Source: Nocardioides abyssi (GTDB taxonomy: Bacteria; Actinomycetota; Actinomycetes; Propionibacteriales; Nocardioidaceae). Taken from it: a stretch of 64,000 nt of DNA. Position 1 is the first letter of the stretch. Every line of letters begins with the position of its first letter. Position numbers and translations under genes: made by a program. A model generated the notes under the pieces. The model saw only the letters and a program-made list of their open reading frames with translations, was not told the origin of the DNA and searched no databases. Of the stretch, positions 1 to 7,991 are shown in pieces. The DNA lies in assembly GCF_030412915.1 (NCBI RefSeq), contig NZ_JAUHJR010000006.1, positions 1 to 64,000 of the forward strand. Direction: 5' to 3'.

Positions 1-767
1 CACCTACGGCCACCGCCGCGTGCATGCCGAGCTGGTGTTGGGCAAGGGCATCGCGGTCAGCCGTGGGCGGGTGGAGCGGCTGATGCGCCACACCGGCGTG
101 CAGGGCGTGCACCGGCGCCGGCTGCGCGGTTGCACCCGCCGCGACGAGGCGGCCACGCCGTCGCAGGACCTGGTGGAGCGCAACTTCACCCCCGATGCGC
201 CCGACCGGCTCTACGTCGCCGACGTCACCCAGCACCGCACCAGCGAAGGGTGGCTCTACTTCGCGGTCGTGATCGACTGCTTCTCCCGCCGGGTGGTGGG
301 CTGGTCGATCGCGGACCACATCCGCTCCGAGCTCGTCGTCGACGCCCTGCAGATGGCGATCTGGAACCGCCGACCCCCGGCCGGGGCAATCCATCACAGC
401 GACCACGGGTCGACCTACACCAGCTGGGCCTTCGGCCACCGGCTCCGCGATGCCGGGCTGCTCGGGTCGATGGGCACCATCGGCGACTGCTTCGACAACT
501 CCGTGGCCGAGAGCTACTTCGCCACCCTGCAGACCGAGCTGCTGGACCGCTCGACCTGGCCAACCCGCGAGGGCCTCGCGAACGCGATCTTCGCCTTCGT
601 CGAAGGCTTCTACAACCCGACCCGGCGGCACTCGACGCTGGGCTACCCCAGCCCCGCCGACTACGAGACCCAAGCCGCCCTGACCAGCCCTGCTGGACCC
701 CACGCCGAGACCGCAGCATGATCACATCCACCCAACCCTGACCGTCCGGGGAACCGGGGGCACTTCA
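1..767 (+). mobile_element. IS3-family element, right part
   Basis: It contains the 3' part of orfB (ends at 721) and a short non-coding tail. The tail near 739-767 ends in GGGGGCACTTCA, which resembles the terminal sequence of many IS3 elements. Sequence homologous to an ISL3 transposase starts directly after it at about 768, so 767 is taken as the right boundary. The left end lies outside the window, so the inverted-repeat partner could not be compared. Confidence 0.7.
2..721 (+). CDS. IS3-family transposase OrfB, 5' end outside the window
   Basis: This is the catalytic DDE integrase-type protein of an IS3 element, which acts on its own element ends. The reading frame is open from the first bases of the window (TYGHRRVHAEL, the usual IS3 helical region before the catalytic core), so the gene is cut by the window edge and not by mutation. 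The DDE residues are visible: Asp in YVADVTQ, Asp in HHSDHGS and Glu in FDNSVAESYF. The C-terminal HSTLGYPSPADYE block is typical of the family. The protein differs clearly from the second IS3 OrfB at 1181-3595, so these are two different elements. Family assignment is secure; the subgroup is not determined. Confidence 0.93.
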   Translation, partial: TYGHRRVHAELVLGKGIAVSRGRVERLMRHTGVQGVHRRRLRGCTRRDEAATPSQDLVERNFTPDAPDRLYVADVTQHRTSEGWLYFAVVIDCFSRRVVGWSIADHIRSELVVDALQMAIWNRRPPAGAIHHSDHGSTYTSWAFGHRLRDAGLLGSMGTIGDCFDNSVAESYFATLQTELLDRSTWPTREGLANAIFAFVEGFYNPTRRHSTLGYPSPADYETQAALTSPAGPHAETAA

Positions 768-821
768 CACCGCTGGACGCAGCCATCGAACGGCCCCACC
801 AAAGCCATCAATAGCAGGCTC
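768..821 (+). pseudogene. ISL3-type transposase remnant, upstream piece
   Basis: Read in the frame whose last codons are AAT AGC AGG CTC, this piece encodes SNGPTKAINSRL. That frame continues at 3631 after the second IS3 element and its 3-bp target duplication are removed, giving SRLEHLRGSALGFRALTNY. This matches the well-known C-terminal block of ISL3-family transposases (GPTEAINGRLEHLRGSALGFR type, from memory). The upstream body of the gene is missing, so the element was already broken, probably by the IS3 element ending at 767. Confidence 0.65.
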
Positions 822-890
822 GGGTCTGCTACACGGATAGGTGACATCTGATCTGCGTCGATGTGTGTCGGCGCTGGAAGGATGTGCACC

Positions 891-1184
891 ATGCCGAAGG
901 CGTTCCCCAAGGAGTTCCGCGAGGACGTGATCCGGGTCTTCAAAACCTCGGACTCCTCCATCGCCCAGGTCGCGAAGGACTTCGGGATCTCGCCGTCGTG
1001 CCTGAAGCGGTGGCTCACGATCGACGACCGGAACTCGGCCCACCCGTCACCGGCCGGCCAGGCCGCGAACGAGTCCGATGCGCTGCGGGAGGCGAACAAG
1101 CGCATCAAGCTCCTCGAGCAGGAGAACGAGGTCCTGCGCCGCGCGGCCGCGTACCTCTCGCAGGCCAATCTGCCGGGAAAATGA
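891..1184 (+). CDS. IS3-family transposase OrfA
   Basis: OrfA is the small DNA-binding protein of IS3 elements. It carries an N-terminal helix-turn-helix (VIRVFKTSDSSIAQVAKDFGI) and a C-terminal leucine-zipper-like coiled coil (REANKRIKLLEQENEVLRRA) that mediates multimerisation. The ATG at 891 is preferred over upstream in-frame codons because GGAAGGA lies just before it and MPKAFPKEFR is the usual family start. The stop TGA overlaps the ATG of orfB at 1181 (ATGA). In this family OrfAB is usually made by frameshifting; here simple coupled initiation is also possible. The frame is intact. Confidence 0.92.
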   Translation: MPKAFPKEFREDVIRVFKTSDSSIAQVAKDFGISPSCLKRWLTIDDRNSAHPSPAGQAANESDALREANKRIKLLEQENEVLRRAAAYLSQANLPGK

Positions 1185-1807
1185 CGTACCCGCTCGTCCG
1201 CGAGCTGGCCGCCGACGGGGTCCCCGTCGCGGTGACGTGCCGGGTGCTGAAGATCGCCCGCCAGCCCTACTACCGCTGGCTCACCTGCCCGATCACCGAC
1301 GCCGACCTCGCCGCGGCCTACCGTGCCAATCTTCTGTTCGATGCTCACCGCAACGACCCCGAGTTCGGCTACCGGTTTCTCCTCGACGAAGCCAGGGACG
1401 CCGGGCAGCCGATGGCGGGACGGACGGCGTGGAAGATCTGCTCGCAGCTGGGTTGGTGGTCGGCGTTCGGGAAGAAGCGCGGCCGCCACGGGAAGAAGCC
1501 CGGCCCGCCGGTCCACGACGATCTCTGCGCGGTCGTCGACAAGCACGGGGTGACCCGGCACGAGTTCACCGCCAACGGCCCGAACGAGCTGTGGCTCAGC
1601 GACATCACCGAGCACTGGACAAGTGAAGGAAAGCTCTACGTCTGCGCGATCAAGGACGTCTTCTCGAACCGGATCGTGGGCTACTCGATCGACTCACGGA
1701 TGAAGTCCCGGATCGCGGTGGCCGCGCTCGACAACGCGGTGGCCCGCCGACGAGCAGAGGGCGCCGATGTGGCCGGTTGCGTGCTGCACACCGACCGCGG
1801 GTCGCAG

Positions 1808-3303
1808 GGCGAAATCAACCGGTCGTCGCAACACCTCGAGTTTGGAGGTGTTCGAGGATGGCCACAGCGGACTGGAGCAGGAAGACCAGCGATGCGCCCG
1901 AGGAGCTTCGTCGGCAGTGGCGTGCTGATCGGGCCCTGCGACCGGCGATGCGTTCGCCCGGTCGGCCGGACCCGTCGCGGGTGGTGCAACGTCAGTTCTG
2001 GCGACTGATCGCCACGGGAATCACGTCGGCAGAGGCGGCGCTGGCCGTCGGCGTGTCAGTGCCGGTCGGAACGCGCTGGTTTCGCCACGCTGGCGGCATG
2101 CCGCCGATCGCATTGGCTGAGCCCACCGGGCGCTACCTGAGCTTCGAGGAACGCGAGGAGATCGCCATCCTGCGCGCCCAGGACAAAGGCGTTCGCGAGA
2201 TTGCCCGTGCGATCGGCCGCGACCCGGGGACCATCTCACGGGAGTTGCGCCGCAACGCCGCGACTCGTAGCGGGAAGCAGGAGTACAGGGCCACCGTGGC
2301 GCAGTGGAAGGCGCAGCAGGCCGCGAAGCGCCCCAAGACCGCGAAGCTCGTCGAGAACCCGCGGCTGCGGGAGTACGTCCACGACCGTCTGGCGGGCAAC
2401 GTCCGCCGGCCCGACGGCACGATCGTTCCGGGCCCGACGCCGCCGGCGTGGAAGGGGCTGAACAAGCCGCACCGTGCCGACAGGCGTTGGTCACTGGCGT
2501 GGAGCCCGGAGCAGATCGCGCAGCGGTTGAAGATCGAATTCCCCGATGATGAGTCCATGCGCATCAGCCACGAGGCGATCTACCAGTCGCTGTTCATCGA
2601 AGGCCGTGGTGCGCTCAAGCGCGAGCTGGTCACATGTCTGCGCACCGGTCGTGCGCTGCGGCAGCCGAGGGCCAGGTCGCGTAACAAGGCGCAAGGTCAC
2701 GTAACCGCTGACGTGGTCCTCAGCGAGCGTCCCGCCGAGGCCGCGGACCGTGCCGTCCCCGGTCACTGGGAAGGCGACCTGATCATCGGGACCGGCCGGT
2801 CGGCGATCGGCACGATCGTCGAGCGCAGCAGCCGCTCAACGCTCCTGATTCACCTCCCACGGATCGCGGGGTGGGGTGAGGAGCCCTACGTGAAGAACGG
2901 ACCGGCGCTGGGTGGCTACGGCGCCGTCGCGATGAACGCCGCGCTGACGGCGTCGATGACCAAACTGCCCGAGCAACTGCGCAAGACCCTGACCTGGGAT
3001 CGCGGCAAAGAGCTCTCTGGCCACGCGCTGTTCGCAATGGAGACCGGGACGCGAGTGTTCTTCGCCGACCCCCACTCGCCGTGGCAGCGCCCGAGCAACG
3101 AGAACACCAACGGCCTGCTACGGCAGTACTTCCCCAAGGGCACCGACCTGTCGCGCTGGCCCGCCGAGGACCTCGAGGCCGTCGCTCACACCCTCAACAA
3201 CAGACCACGCAAGGTCCTCGGGTGGAAGACACCCGCTGAGGTCTTCGAGGAGCAACTACGCTCCCTTCAACAGCCCGGTGTTGCATCGACTGGTTGAACC
3301 CAA
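1808..3303 (+). mobile_element. IS30-family element inserted in IS3 orfB
   Basis: Boundaries are set by reconstruction of the interrupted orfB and by the direct repeat GCAG at 1804-1807 and 3304-3307. Near-terminal inverted repeats share TCAACC, GTCG and GCAACACC in the same order (left about 1815-1835, right about 3276-3297). Exact termini could shift by one or two bases. The element carries one transposase gene reading in the same direction as the host orfB. Confidence 0.87.
1858..3297 (+). CDS. IS30-family transposase
   Basis: A 479-residue DDE transposase. It has an N-terminal helix-turn-helix pair (YLSFEEREEIAILRAQDKGV, then IARAIGRDPGTISRELRRN), the feature that defines IS30 proteins. 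The catalytic core shows Asp in GHWEGDLIIG, Asp in TWDRGKELSG and Glu in RPSNENTNGLLRQYFPKG. ATG 1858 is chosen because it lies inside the element and follows GGAGGTG; in-frame codons further upstream lie outside the IS boundary. The gene is complete, so this element may still be active. It runs almost to the right inverted repeat. Confidence 0.94.
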   Translation: MATADWSRKTSDAPEELRRQWRADRALRPAMRSPGRPDPSRVVQRQFWRLIATGITSAEAALAVGVSVPVGTRWFRHAGGMPPIALAEPTGRYLSFEEREEIAILRAQDKGVREIARAIGRDPGTISRELRRNAATRSGKQEYRATVAQWKAQQAAKRPKTAKLVENPRLREYVHDRLAGNVRRPDGTIVPGPTPPAWKGLNKPHRADRRWSLAWSPEQIAQRLKIEFPDDESMRISHEAIYQSLFIEGRGALKRELVTCLRTGRALRQPRARSRNKAQGHVTADVVLSERPAEAADRAVPGHWEGDLIIGTGRSAIGTIVERSSRSTLLIHLPRIAGWGEEPYVKNGPALGGYGAVAMNAALTASMTKLPEQLRKTLTWDRGKELSGHALFAMETGTRVFFADPHSPWQRPSNENTNGLLRQYFPKGTDLSRWPAEDLEAVAHTLNNRPRKVLGWKTPAEVFEEQLRSLQQPGVASTG

Positions 3304-3627
3304 GCAGTTCCGGAGCCGGAAACTGGTCCACGGGCTCAGCCGCCACCAGATGGTCGGATCGATGGGCCGCGTCGGCGCAGCCGGCGACAACGCAGCCATG
3401 GAGAGCTTCTTCTCCCTGCTGCAGAAGAACGTCCTCGACCGCCGACCGTGGGCCACTAGAGACGAACTGCGGATCGCGATCGTGACCTGGATCGAGAGGA
3501 CCTACCACCGCCGCCGGCGACAAGCGGCACTCGGCCGACTGACCCCGATCGAATACGAGTTGATCATGCTCCCAACCGCCACCCAGGCGGCCTAACCGAA
3601 CCTGTCACCAGTTCGTGCAGCAGACCC

Positions 3628-3750
3628 CTCGAACACCTCCGCGGCTCAGCGCTCGGGTTCCGCGCCCTGACCAACTACATCGCCAGAACTCTGCTCAAGA
3701 CGGGCGGCTTCAGACCGCGACTACACCTGGAATCAGATGGGCCGGTTTAG
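3628..3750 (+). pseudogene. ISL3-type transposase remnant, C-terminal piece
   Basis: In frame with the 768-821 piece, it reads LEHLRGSALGFRALTNY and continues IARTLLKTGGFRPRLH before a TAG at 3748-3750. This block is characteristic of the C-terminus of ISL3-family transposases (recalled from the family, not searched). It shows the IS3 element at 822-3627 landed inside an already resident ISL3 gene. Only the last 40 or so codons survive here. Confidence 0.65.
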
Positions 3751-4057
3751 GTTGCCGCGAGGGGGTCAGTTTACAGACGCCGTTGACAGACCTGACGCGG
3801 AGCATCGGACTCACCTGCGGCTCGGCCCGGCGATGGTATGGCCAATACTCGGTCATCTGTCATCATCCACTGCTTCAGGACGACGGCGAGATCCCGGGTC
3901 CTTCGCAGCGTGGTCACGGATGTGTCCGATGTCTCGAAGATTGGCTCACGTCTTCACGATACTTTCCTTACGTACATCCTGTCAGTGCCAGACACGCATT
4001 TGCGAAGCGAATCGGGAGGCAGGTGTCTACCTATTCGGGAGGGCAGGCCCGAGTAGT
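3751..4057. other. non-coding stretch with no recognisable gene
   Basis: About 300 bases between the ISL3 remnant and the glycosyltransferase stop codon. It is noticeably more A/T-rich than the rest of the window. Short open frames exist, but none has a recognisable motif, a credible ribosome site or actinobacterial codon usage. The first bases may belong to the right end of the ISL3 element. It is best read as degraded or foreign DNA. Confidence 0.5.
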
Positions 4058-5218
4058 TCAGAGAAGGTCATCGCGACACAGAGTATCCCAACTTCGCGTC
4101 ATAGCAGTCGAACTATACATTTGTTGAAACGACTCTCGGTTCTGCGAGCCCCAATCTGGGCTCTGCCTGACTAATTGAACGGCCTGCAGAATTGCTGCGG
4201 CCACCGATGTCGGAGATGTCCCCTCTGCTAGCACTGACGCAGGAAAGGATGTCGCCTGATCCACATTGCCCCCGACGGGCGTAAAAACAAGTGCGGCGCC
4301 ATGGGCCGCGGCCTCTAGGGGCAATAGGTCGAAGTAGGCGACCCGATTTGGCACTACTACGATGTCGCTTGCGTTGAGAATAGCGCTCGGCTCTTCGACC
4401 CAACCGAGGTCTAACACGGGCTGGGTCGCCGCGATCGGGCCCGAGCCCATGCTTTGGAACGCGGCGTTGGTTTGTCCCTGCACGATGCGGGCAGCAGCGC
4501 AATAGATGTCGAAGCCCTTATGCTCGACGTACCTTCCAGCGAAAAGGATTGTGGGAACCCGCCTCGCCACCGCCGCGGTGGGAGCGGAGGAGGTTTCTGG
4601 CTCGGGCACGCCTGACGGAACAAACCTGACCTTGGCCCGCCACTCTGGGTGGAGGGTGTCCGCGTACTCCTCCACCGCGCCAGGGGAGGGAAAAACAATG
4701 ATCTTGGCTACCCGAAAAAGTTCGGATTCATTCGCTCGGGCCATTCGCACAGCTCGTCTAGTGCGTAATTGGCCAATAAGGGAATCCCTTCCGTTCGAGG
4801 TGGCTGCAATCTCGCGGAAAAGTGGTACGGGGCTGTGTGGAGTGTAGGCCACTGGAACGCCCCGCATATGGACGGAGCGCGCGAAGCGCGCGTCTTGGCA
4901 ACCATGTATGACAACCGCCTGCGCTCCACTGGTTTCGAGCTGTCGCAGCAATCGTCGGAGTCGCATGAATGCGCGAATTCGCGATACGAATCCTAAGGTT
5001 ACGGCATCTATGCCGCGGATCAGGGGTCCTAGTAGGGATGGGCGCGGTGCGCTGACTGCTCGTTTTTCGGATGCACGTGCCGTGAAAGCGTAGGAACAGG
5101 CAAGGCCGTCGTCTTCTTGCTCGATTCGGGATACTGCCTCCCGAAGGTTGTAACAGTATCCGGCTGGTCCGCCTCCAGGGCGAAGGGCGGTACTAACGAT
5201 CAAGACGGTCGGGCGCAC
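4058..5218 (-). CDS. GT-B fold family 4-type glycosyltransferase, probably acquired
   Basis: A 386-residue glycosyltransferase likely to transfer a sugar from a nucleotide donor onto a glycan or lipid acceptor at the cytoplasmic face. The N-terminus has the GPAGYCYNL glycine loop expected for the acceptor domain. The C-terminal donor domain shows FAGRYVEHKGFDIY and the LPLEAAAHGAALV block, where the first Glu of the usual EX7E motif is replaced (YFDLLPLE). The GTG start at 5218 lies one base past the cysN stop, so it would be translated from the cysN transcript. Codon use and base composition are clearly more A/T-rich than neighbours, pointing to horizontal transfer. Acceptor and sugar are unknown. 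Confidence 0.8.
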   Translation of the reverse strand: MRPTVLIVSTALRPGGGPAGYCYNLREAVSRIEQEDDGLACSYAFTARASEKRAVSAPRPSLLGPLIRGIDAVTLGFVSRIRAFMRLRRLLRQLETSGAQAVVIHGCQDARFARSVHMRGVPVAYTPHSPVPLFREIAATSNGRDSLIGQLRTRRAVRMARANESELFRVAKIIVFPSPGAVEEYADTLHPEWRAKVRFVPSGVPEPETSSAPTAAVARRVPTILFAGRYVEHKGFDIYCAAARIVQGQTNAAFQSMGSGPIAATQPVLDLGWVEEPSAILNASDIVVVPNRVAYFDLLPLEAAAHGAALVFTPVGGNVDQATSFPASVLAEGTSPTSVAAAILQAVQLVRQSPDWGSQNRESFQQMYSSTAMTRSWDTLCRDDLL

Positions 5219-5219
5219 G

Positions 5220-6494
5220 TCAACTCGACGACGTGATCATGCCTGCGCCCACAGTCACACCGGTCGCCTCGTCAATGAGGATGAACGAGCCCGTGGTGCG
5301 GTTCTGGGAGTAGGGGTCGCAGAGCAACGGCACGGTGGTGCGCAGCTGGACGCGGCCGATCTCGTTCACGCCGAGCTCCTTGGTCTCCTGGTCGCGGTGC
5401 AGGGTGTTGACGTCCAGGCGGTACTGGATGTCCTTGACCAGGGCGCGGGCGGTGCGGGTGGTGTGCTTGATGGCCAGCTTCTGCCGCGGCTTGAGTGGCG
5501 CGGTGGTCATCCAGCAGATCATCGCGTCGATGTCCTGCGAGGGCTGCGGGGCGTTCTTGACGCGGGCGATCATGTCGCCGCGGGAGACGTCGACGTCGTC
5601 CTCGAGGTGGACGGTCACCGACATAGGCGGGAACGCCTCGGTGACCTCCTTGTCGAAGAGGTCGATCTTGGAGATCTTGGAAGTCATGCCGCTGGGCAGG
5701 ACGACGACCTCGTCGCCCGGCTTCAGCACGCCGCCGGCGACCATGCCGGCGTACCCGCGGTAGTCGTGGAACTCGTCCGACTTCGGCCGGACGACGTACT
5801 GCACCGGGAAGCGCGCGTCGATGAGGTCGCGGTCGGAGGCGACGTGGACGTTCTCGAGGTGGTGCATGAGCGTGGGACCGGAGTACCAGCTCATGTTCTC
5901 GGAGCGGTTCACGACGTTGTCGCCGGCCAGCGCCGAGATCGGGATGACCTCGAGATCGGGGATGTTGAGCTTCGTCGCGAACTGGGTGAACTCGTTGTGG
6001 ATCTTGTCGTAGACCTCCTGGGAGTAGTCCACGAGGTCCATCTTGTTCACGGCCAGCACCAGGTGCGGGACGCGGAGCAGCGACAGGATCACCGCGTGCC
6101 GGCGGGACTGCTCGGTCAGGCCCTGGCGGGCGTCGACGAGCACGAGGCCGAGGTCGGCGGTGGAGGCGCCGGTGACCATGTTCCGCGTGTACTGCACGTG
6201 GCCCGGGGTGTCGGCGATGATGAACTTGCGGTTCGGCGTCGCGAAGTAGCGGTACGCCACGTCGATCGTGATGCCCTGCTCGCGCTCGGAGCGCAGACCG
6301 TCGGTCAGCAGGGCGAGGTCGGTGTAGTCGTACCCCTTGGACTTCGAGGTCGACTCAACGGCCTCGAGCTGGTCGGCGAAGATCGACTTCGAGTCGAGGA
6401 GGAGCCGCCCGATGAGGGTGGACTTGCCGTCGTCGACGGAGCCCGCGGTGGCGAAGCGGAGCAGGTCCATCTGGTTGCTCTTGACGGTGCTCAT
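5220..6494 (-). CDS. cysN: sulfate adenylyltransferase large (GTPase) subunit
   Basis: CysN is the GTP-hydrolysing subunit that drives CysD to make adenosine 5'-phosphosulfate from sulfate and ATP. The 424-residue protein has an EF-Tu-like G domain: P-loop GSVDDGKSTLIGRLL, switch region ITIDVAYRYF, DTPGH, and NKMD (G4). Beta-barrel domains follow (FPVQYVVRP; YAGMVAGGVLKPGDEV). It ends at the barrel, so there is no fused CysC domain as in NodQ-type proteins; APS kinase is supplied by the protein at 12694-14673. The ATG overlaps the cysD stop (TGATG), so the two subunits are translationally coupled. Confidence 0.97.
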   Translation of the reverse strand: MSTVKSNQMDLLRFATAGSVDDGKSTLIGRLLLDSKSIFADQLEAVESTSKSKGYDYTDLALLTDGLRSEREQGITIDVAYRYFATPNRKFIIADTPGHVQYTRNMVTGASTADLGLVLVDARQGLTEQSRRHAVILSLLRVPHLVLAVNKMDLVDYSQEVYDKIHNEFTQFATKLNIPDLEVIPISALAGDNVVNRSENMSWYSGPTLMHHLENVHVASDRDLIDARFPVQYVVRPKSDEFHDYRGYAGMVAGGVLKPGDEVVVLPSGMTSKISKIDLFDKEVTEAFPPMSVTVHLEDDVDVSRGDMIARVKNAPQPSQDIDAMICWMTTAPLKPRQKLAIKHTTRTARALVKDIQYRLDVNTLHRDQETKELGVNEIGRVQLRTTVPLLCDPYSQNRTTGSFILIDEATGVTVGAGMITSSS

Positions 6495-7408
6495 CAGAAG
6501 TAGCCTTCCTTCTTCCGGTCCTCCATGGCTGCCTCGGAGAACCGGTCGTCGCCACGGGTGGCGCCTCGTTCGGTGAGCGTCGCGATCGAGATCTCGTCGA
6601 TGATCTCGTCGACGGTGGACGCCGTGGACTCGACGCACCCGGTGAGCGTGATGTCGCCGCAGGTGCGGAACCGCACAGTGCGCTCCTCGACGACCTCGCC
6701 GGGGCGCAGGGGGTTGAGCGGGGTCTCGCTCATCAGCATGCCGTCGCGCTCGAAGACGCGGCGCTGGTGGGAGAAGTAGATCTGCGGGATCTCGATGCCC
6801 TCGCGGCCGATGTAGTCCCAGATGTCCAGCTCGGTCCAGTTGGAGATCGGGAAGATCCGCATGTGCTCGCCGGCGTGCAGGCGGCCATTGTAGAGGCTCC
6901 AGAGCTCGGGGCGCTGGTTCTTCGGGTCCCACTGACCGAACTCGTCGCGGTGGGAGTAGACGCGCTCCTTGGCGCGGGCCTTCTCCTCGTCGCGGCGGCC
7001 ACCACCGAAGGCCGCGGTAAAACCGTTCTCCTCGATGGCGTTGAGCAGGGTGCCGATCTGCAGGCGGTTGCGGCTGGTCTTGCCGTCATCGACGACGACG
7101 CCGTTGGCGATCGCGTCGTCGATGCTGGCGACGACGAGGTTCACGCCGAGGCGGTTGACCCAGTTGTCGCGGGTGGCGAGCACCTCGGGGAAGTCCAGAC
7201 CCGTGTCGACCTGCAGCACGGGGAACGGGATCTTCGCCGGGTAGAACGCCTTCTCGGCCAGGCGCAGCATGACGATGGAGTCCTTGCCGCCCGAGAACAT
7301 CAGGACGGGCTTCTCGAACTCCGCAGCGACCTCGCGGAAGATGTGGATCGACTCGGCCTCCAGCTGGTCGAGCTGGCTCAGCCGGTAGTCGGCGTGGGTG
7401 TCGGTCAT
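6494..7408 (-). CDS. cysD: sulfate adenylyltransferase small subunit
   Basis: CysD catalyses adenylation of sulfate and works as a heterodimer with CysN in the cytoplasm. The 304-residue protein is a PAPS-reductase/ATP-sulfurylase fold (PP-loop) enzyme: [10 protein letters not shown] is the pyrophosphate-binding loop, followed by [31 protein letters not shown] and [16 protein letters not shown], all classic for CysD. Length is normal. ATG 7408 ([10 protein letters not shown]) is chosen. It is first in the cysD-cysN-glycosyltransferase run on this strand, 35 bases downstream of the VanZ-like gene. No cysteine or SAM riboswitch was seen upstream. Confidence 0.97.
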   Translation of the reverse strand: MTDTHADYRLSQLDQLEAESIHIFREVAAEFEKPVLMFSGGKDSIVMLRLAEKAFYPAKIPFPVLQVDTGLDFPEVLATRDNWVNRLGVNLVVASIDDAIANGVVVDDGKTSRNRLQIGTLLNAIEENGFTAAFGGGRRDEEKARAKERVYSHRDEFGQWDPKNQRPELWSLYNGRLHAGEHMRIFPISNWTELDIWDYIGREGIEIPQIYFSHQRRVFERDGMLMSETPLNPLRPGEVVEERTVRFRTCGDITLTGCVESTASTVDEIIDEISIATLTERGATRGDDRFSEAAMEDRKKEGYF

Positions 7409-7443
7409 GACGTGCAGGGGACCTCTCGTCGGGACAGCAGCCG

Positions 7444-7914
7444 TCATCGTAGCCATCGGCCGCCGGGCCGGTCGAAAGCGCGCCCGTCGCGGACGGACAG
7501 ACGCTCGACCACGTGCACGGCGGCGGCGCCCAGCAGGCCGCCGGCGGTGTTGGCGACGATGTCGACGTACGTCGCCGAGCGGGCCGGCAGCAGGAACGCC
7601 TGGACCAGCTCGACCGTCGCCGACCCGACGAACATCACCGATGTCCAGTCCCGCCACGACCAGGCCCGAACCAGCGGCACCTCTGACCACGCCGCCAGCA
7701 CGGGGACGGGCGCCACGATCAGCACGTTGGCGACGAACTCCATCCGGCTGCCCTCGGTCAGGGCCGCGGGCAGGCCGAGCGCGTCGCCCGTGCTGCTCAT
7801 CCAGGCGACGAGCCCGGACGGCGCGTCCGGGACCGGGGCGAAGAACCCCCAGGCGAGGAAGAGCAGGTAGCCGCTCAGTGCGATCCGAGCGGCTCGGGCG
7901 GTGGGGATGGTCAA
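7444..7914 (-). CDS. VanZ-like membrane protein
   Basis: A 156-residue polytopic membrane protein with about four hydrophobic segments. The C-terminal block [19 protein letters not shown] matches the DxxxNTxGxxxG signature of the VanZ family. VanZ relatives are associated with glycopeptide tolerance and cell-envelope functions, but the biochemical role is not known. The start is a TTG at 7914, supported by GGAGGAG nine bases upstream; no ATG or GTG is available before the first membrane segment. It is divergent from ugd and lies upstream of cysDN on the same strand. Confidence 0.8.
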   Translation of the reverse strand: MTIPTARAARIALSGYLLFLAWGFFAPVPDAPSGLVAWMSSTGDALGLPAALTEGSRMEFVANVLIVAPVPVLAAWSEVPLVRAWSWRDWTSVMFVGSATVELVQAFLLPARSATYVDIVANTAGGLLGAAAVHVVERLSVRDGRAFDRPGGRWLR

Positions 7915-7991
7915 CGTTGCGTGCTCCTCCGGCGGACGCGGGCAATCTACTGGTCACCTGCGGGACCGTGACCTGCGCATACCCTCGGCCC

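Larger units (their letters stand above)
1181..3595 (+). pseudogene. IS3-family transposase OrfB, split by an IS30 insertion
   Basis: The first part (1181-1807, 209 codons) ends with the second catalytic Asp motif HTDRGSQ. The second part (3308-3595) restarts exactly with FRSRKLVHGL and holds the catalytic Glu motif (DNAAMESFFSLL). The IS30 element and one copy of GCAG (1808-3307) separate them. Deleting those 1500 bp restores one 304-residue frame without any other lesion, so the insertion looks recent. As it stands the element cannot make its own transposase. The first Asp is in WLSDITEHW. Confidence 0.93.
822..3627 (+). mobile_element. second IS3-family element, interrupted by IS30
   Basis: Imperfect 25-bp terminal inverted repeats are visible at 822-846 and 3603-3627; both begin GGGTCTGCT when read inward and most positions match. 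They are flanked by a CTC direct repeat (819-821 and 3628-3630), fitting the 3-bp target duplication of IS3 elements. The element carries orfA (891-1184) and orfB (1181-3595). Removing the 1500-bp IS30 insertion plus its target duplication leaves about 1.3 kb, a normal IS3 length. Confidence 0.88.

Noticed and set aside
863-1180. Long frame upstream of the second IS3 orfB that reads through orfA
   Set aside because: It is the out-of-frame shadow of orfA; orfB properly starts at ATG 1181, or by frameshift from orfA.
1777-1857. Upstream extension of the IS30 transposase
   Set aside because: Part of the extension lies outside the IS boundary in orfB; ATG 1858 with GGAGGTG is the credible start.
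6495-6932. N-terminal extension of cysN in the same frame
   Set aside because: It runs antiparallel in phase to nothing known and overlaps cys[20 protein letters not shown] at 6494 is the conserved CysN start.
6400-7430. SAM or cysteine riboswitch before cysD
   Set aside because: No conserved riboswitch core was seen; the gap to the upstream gene is only 35 bases.
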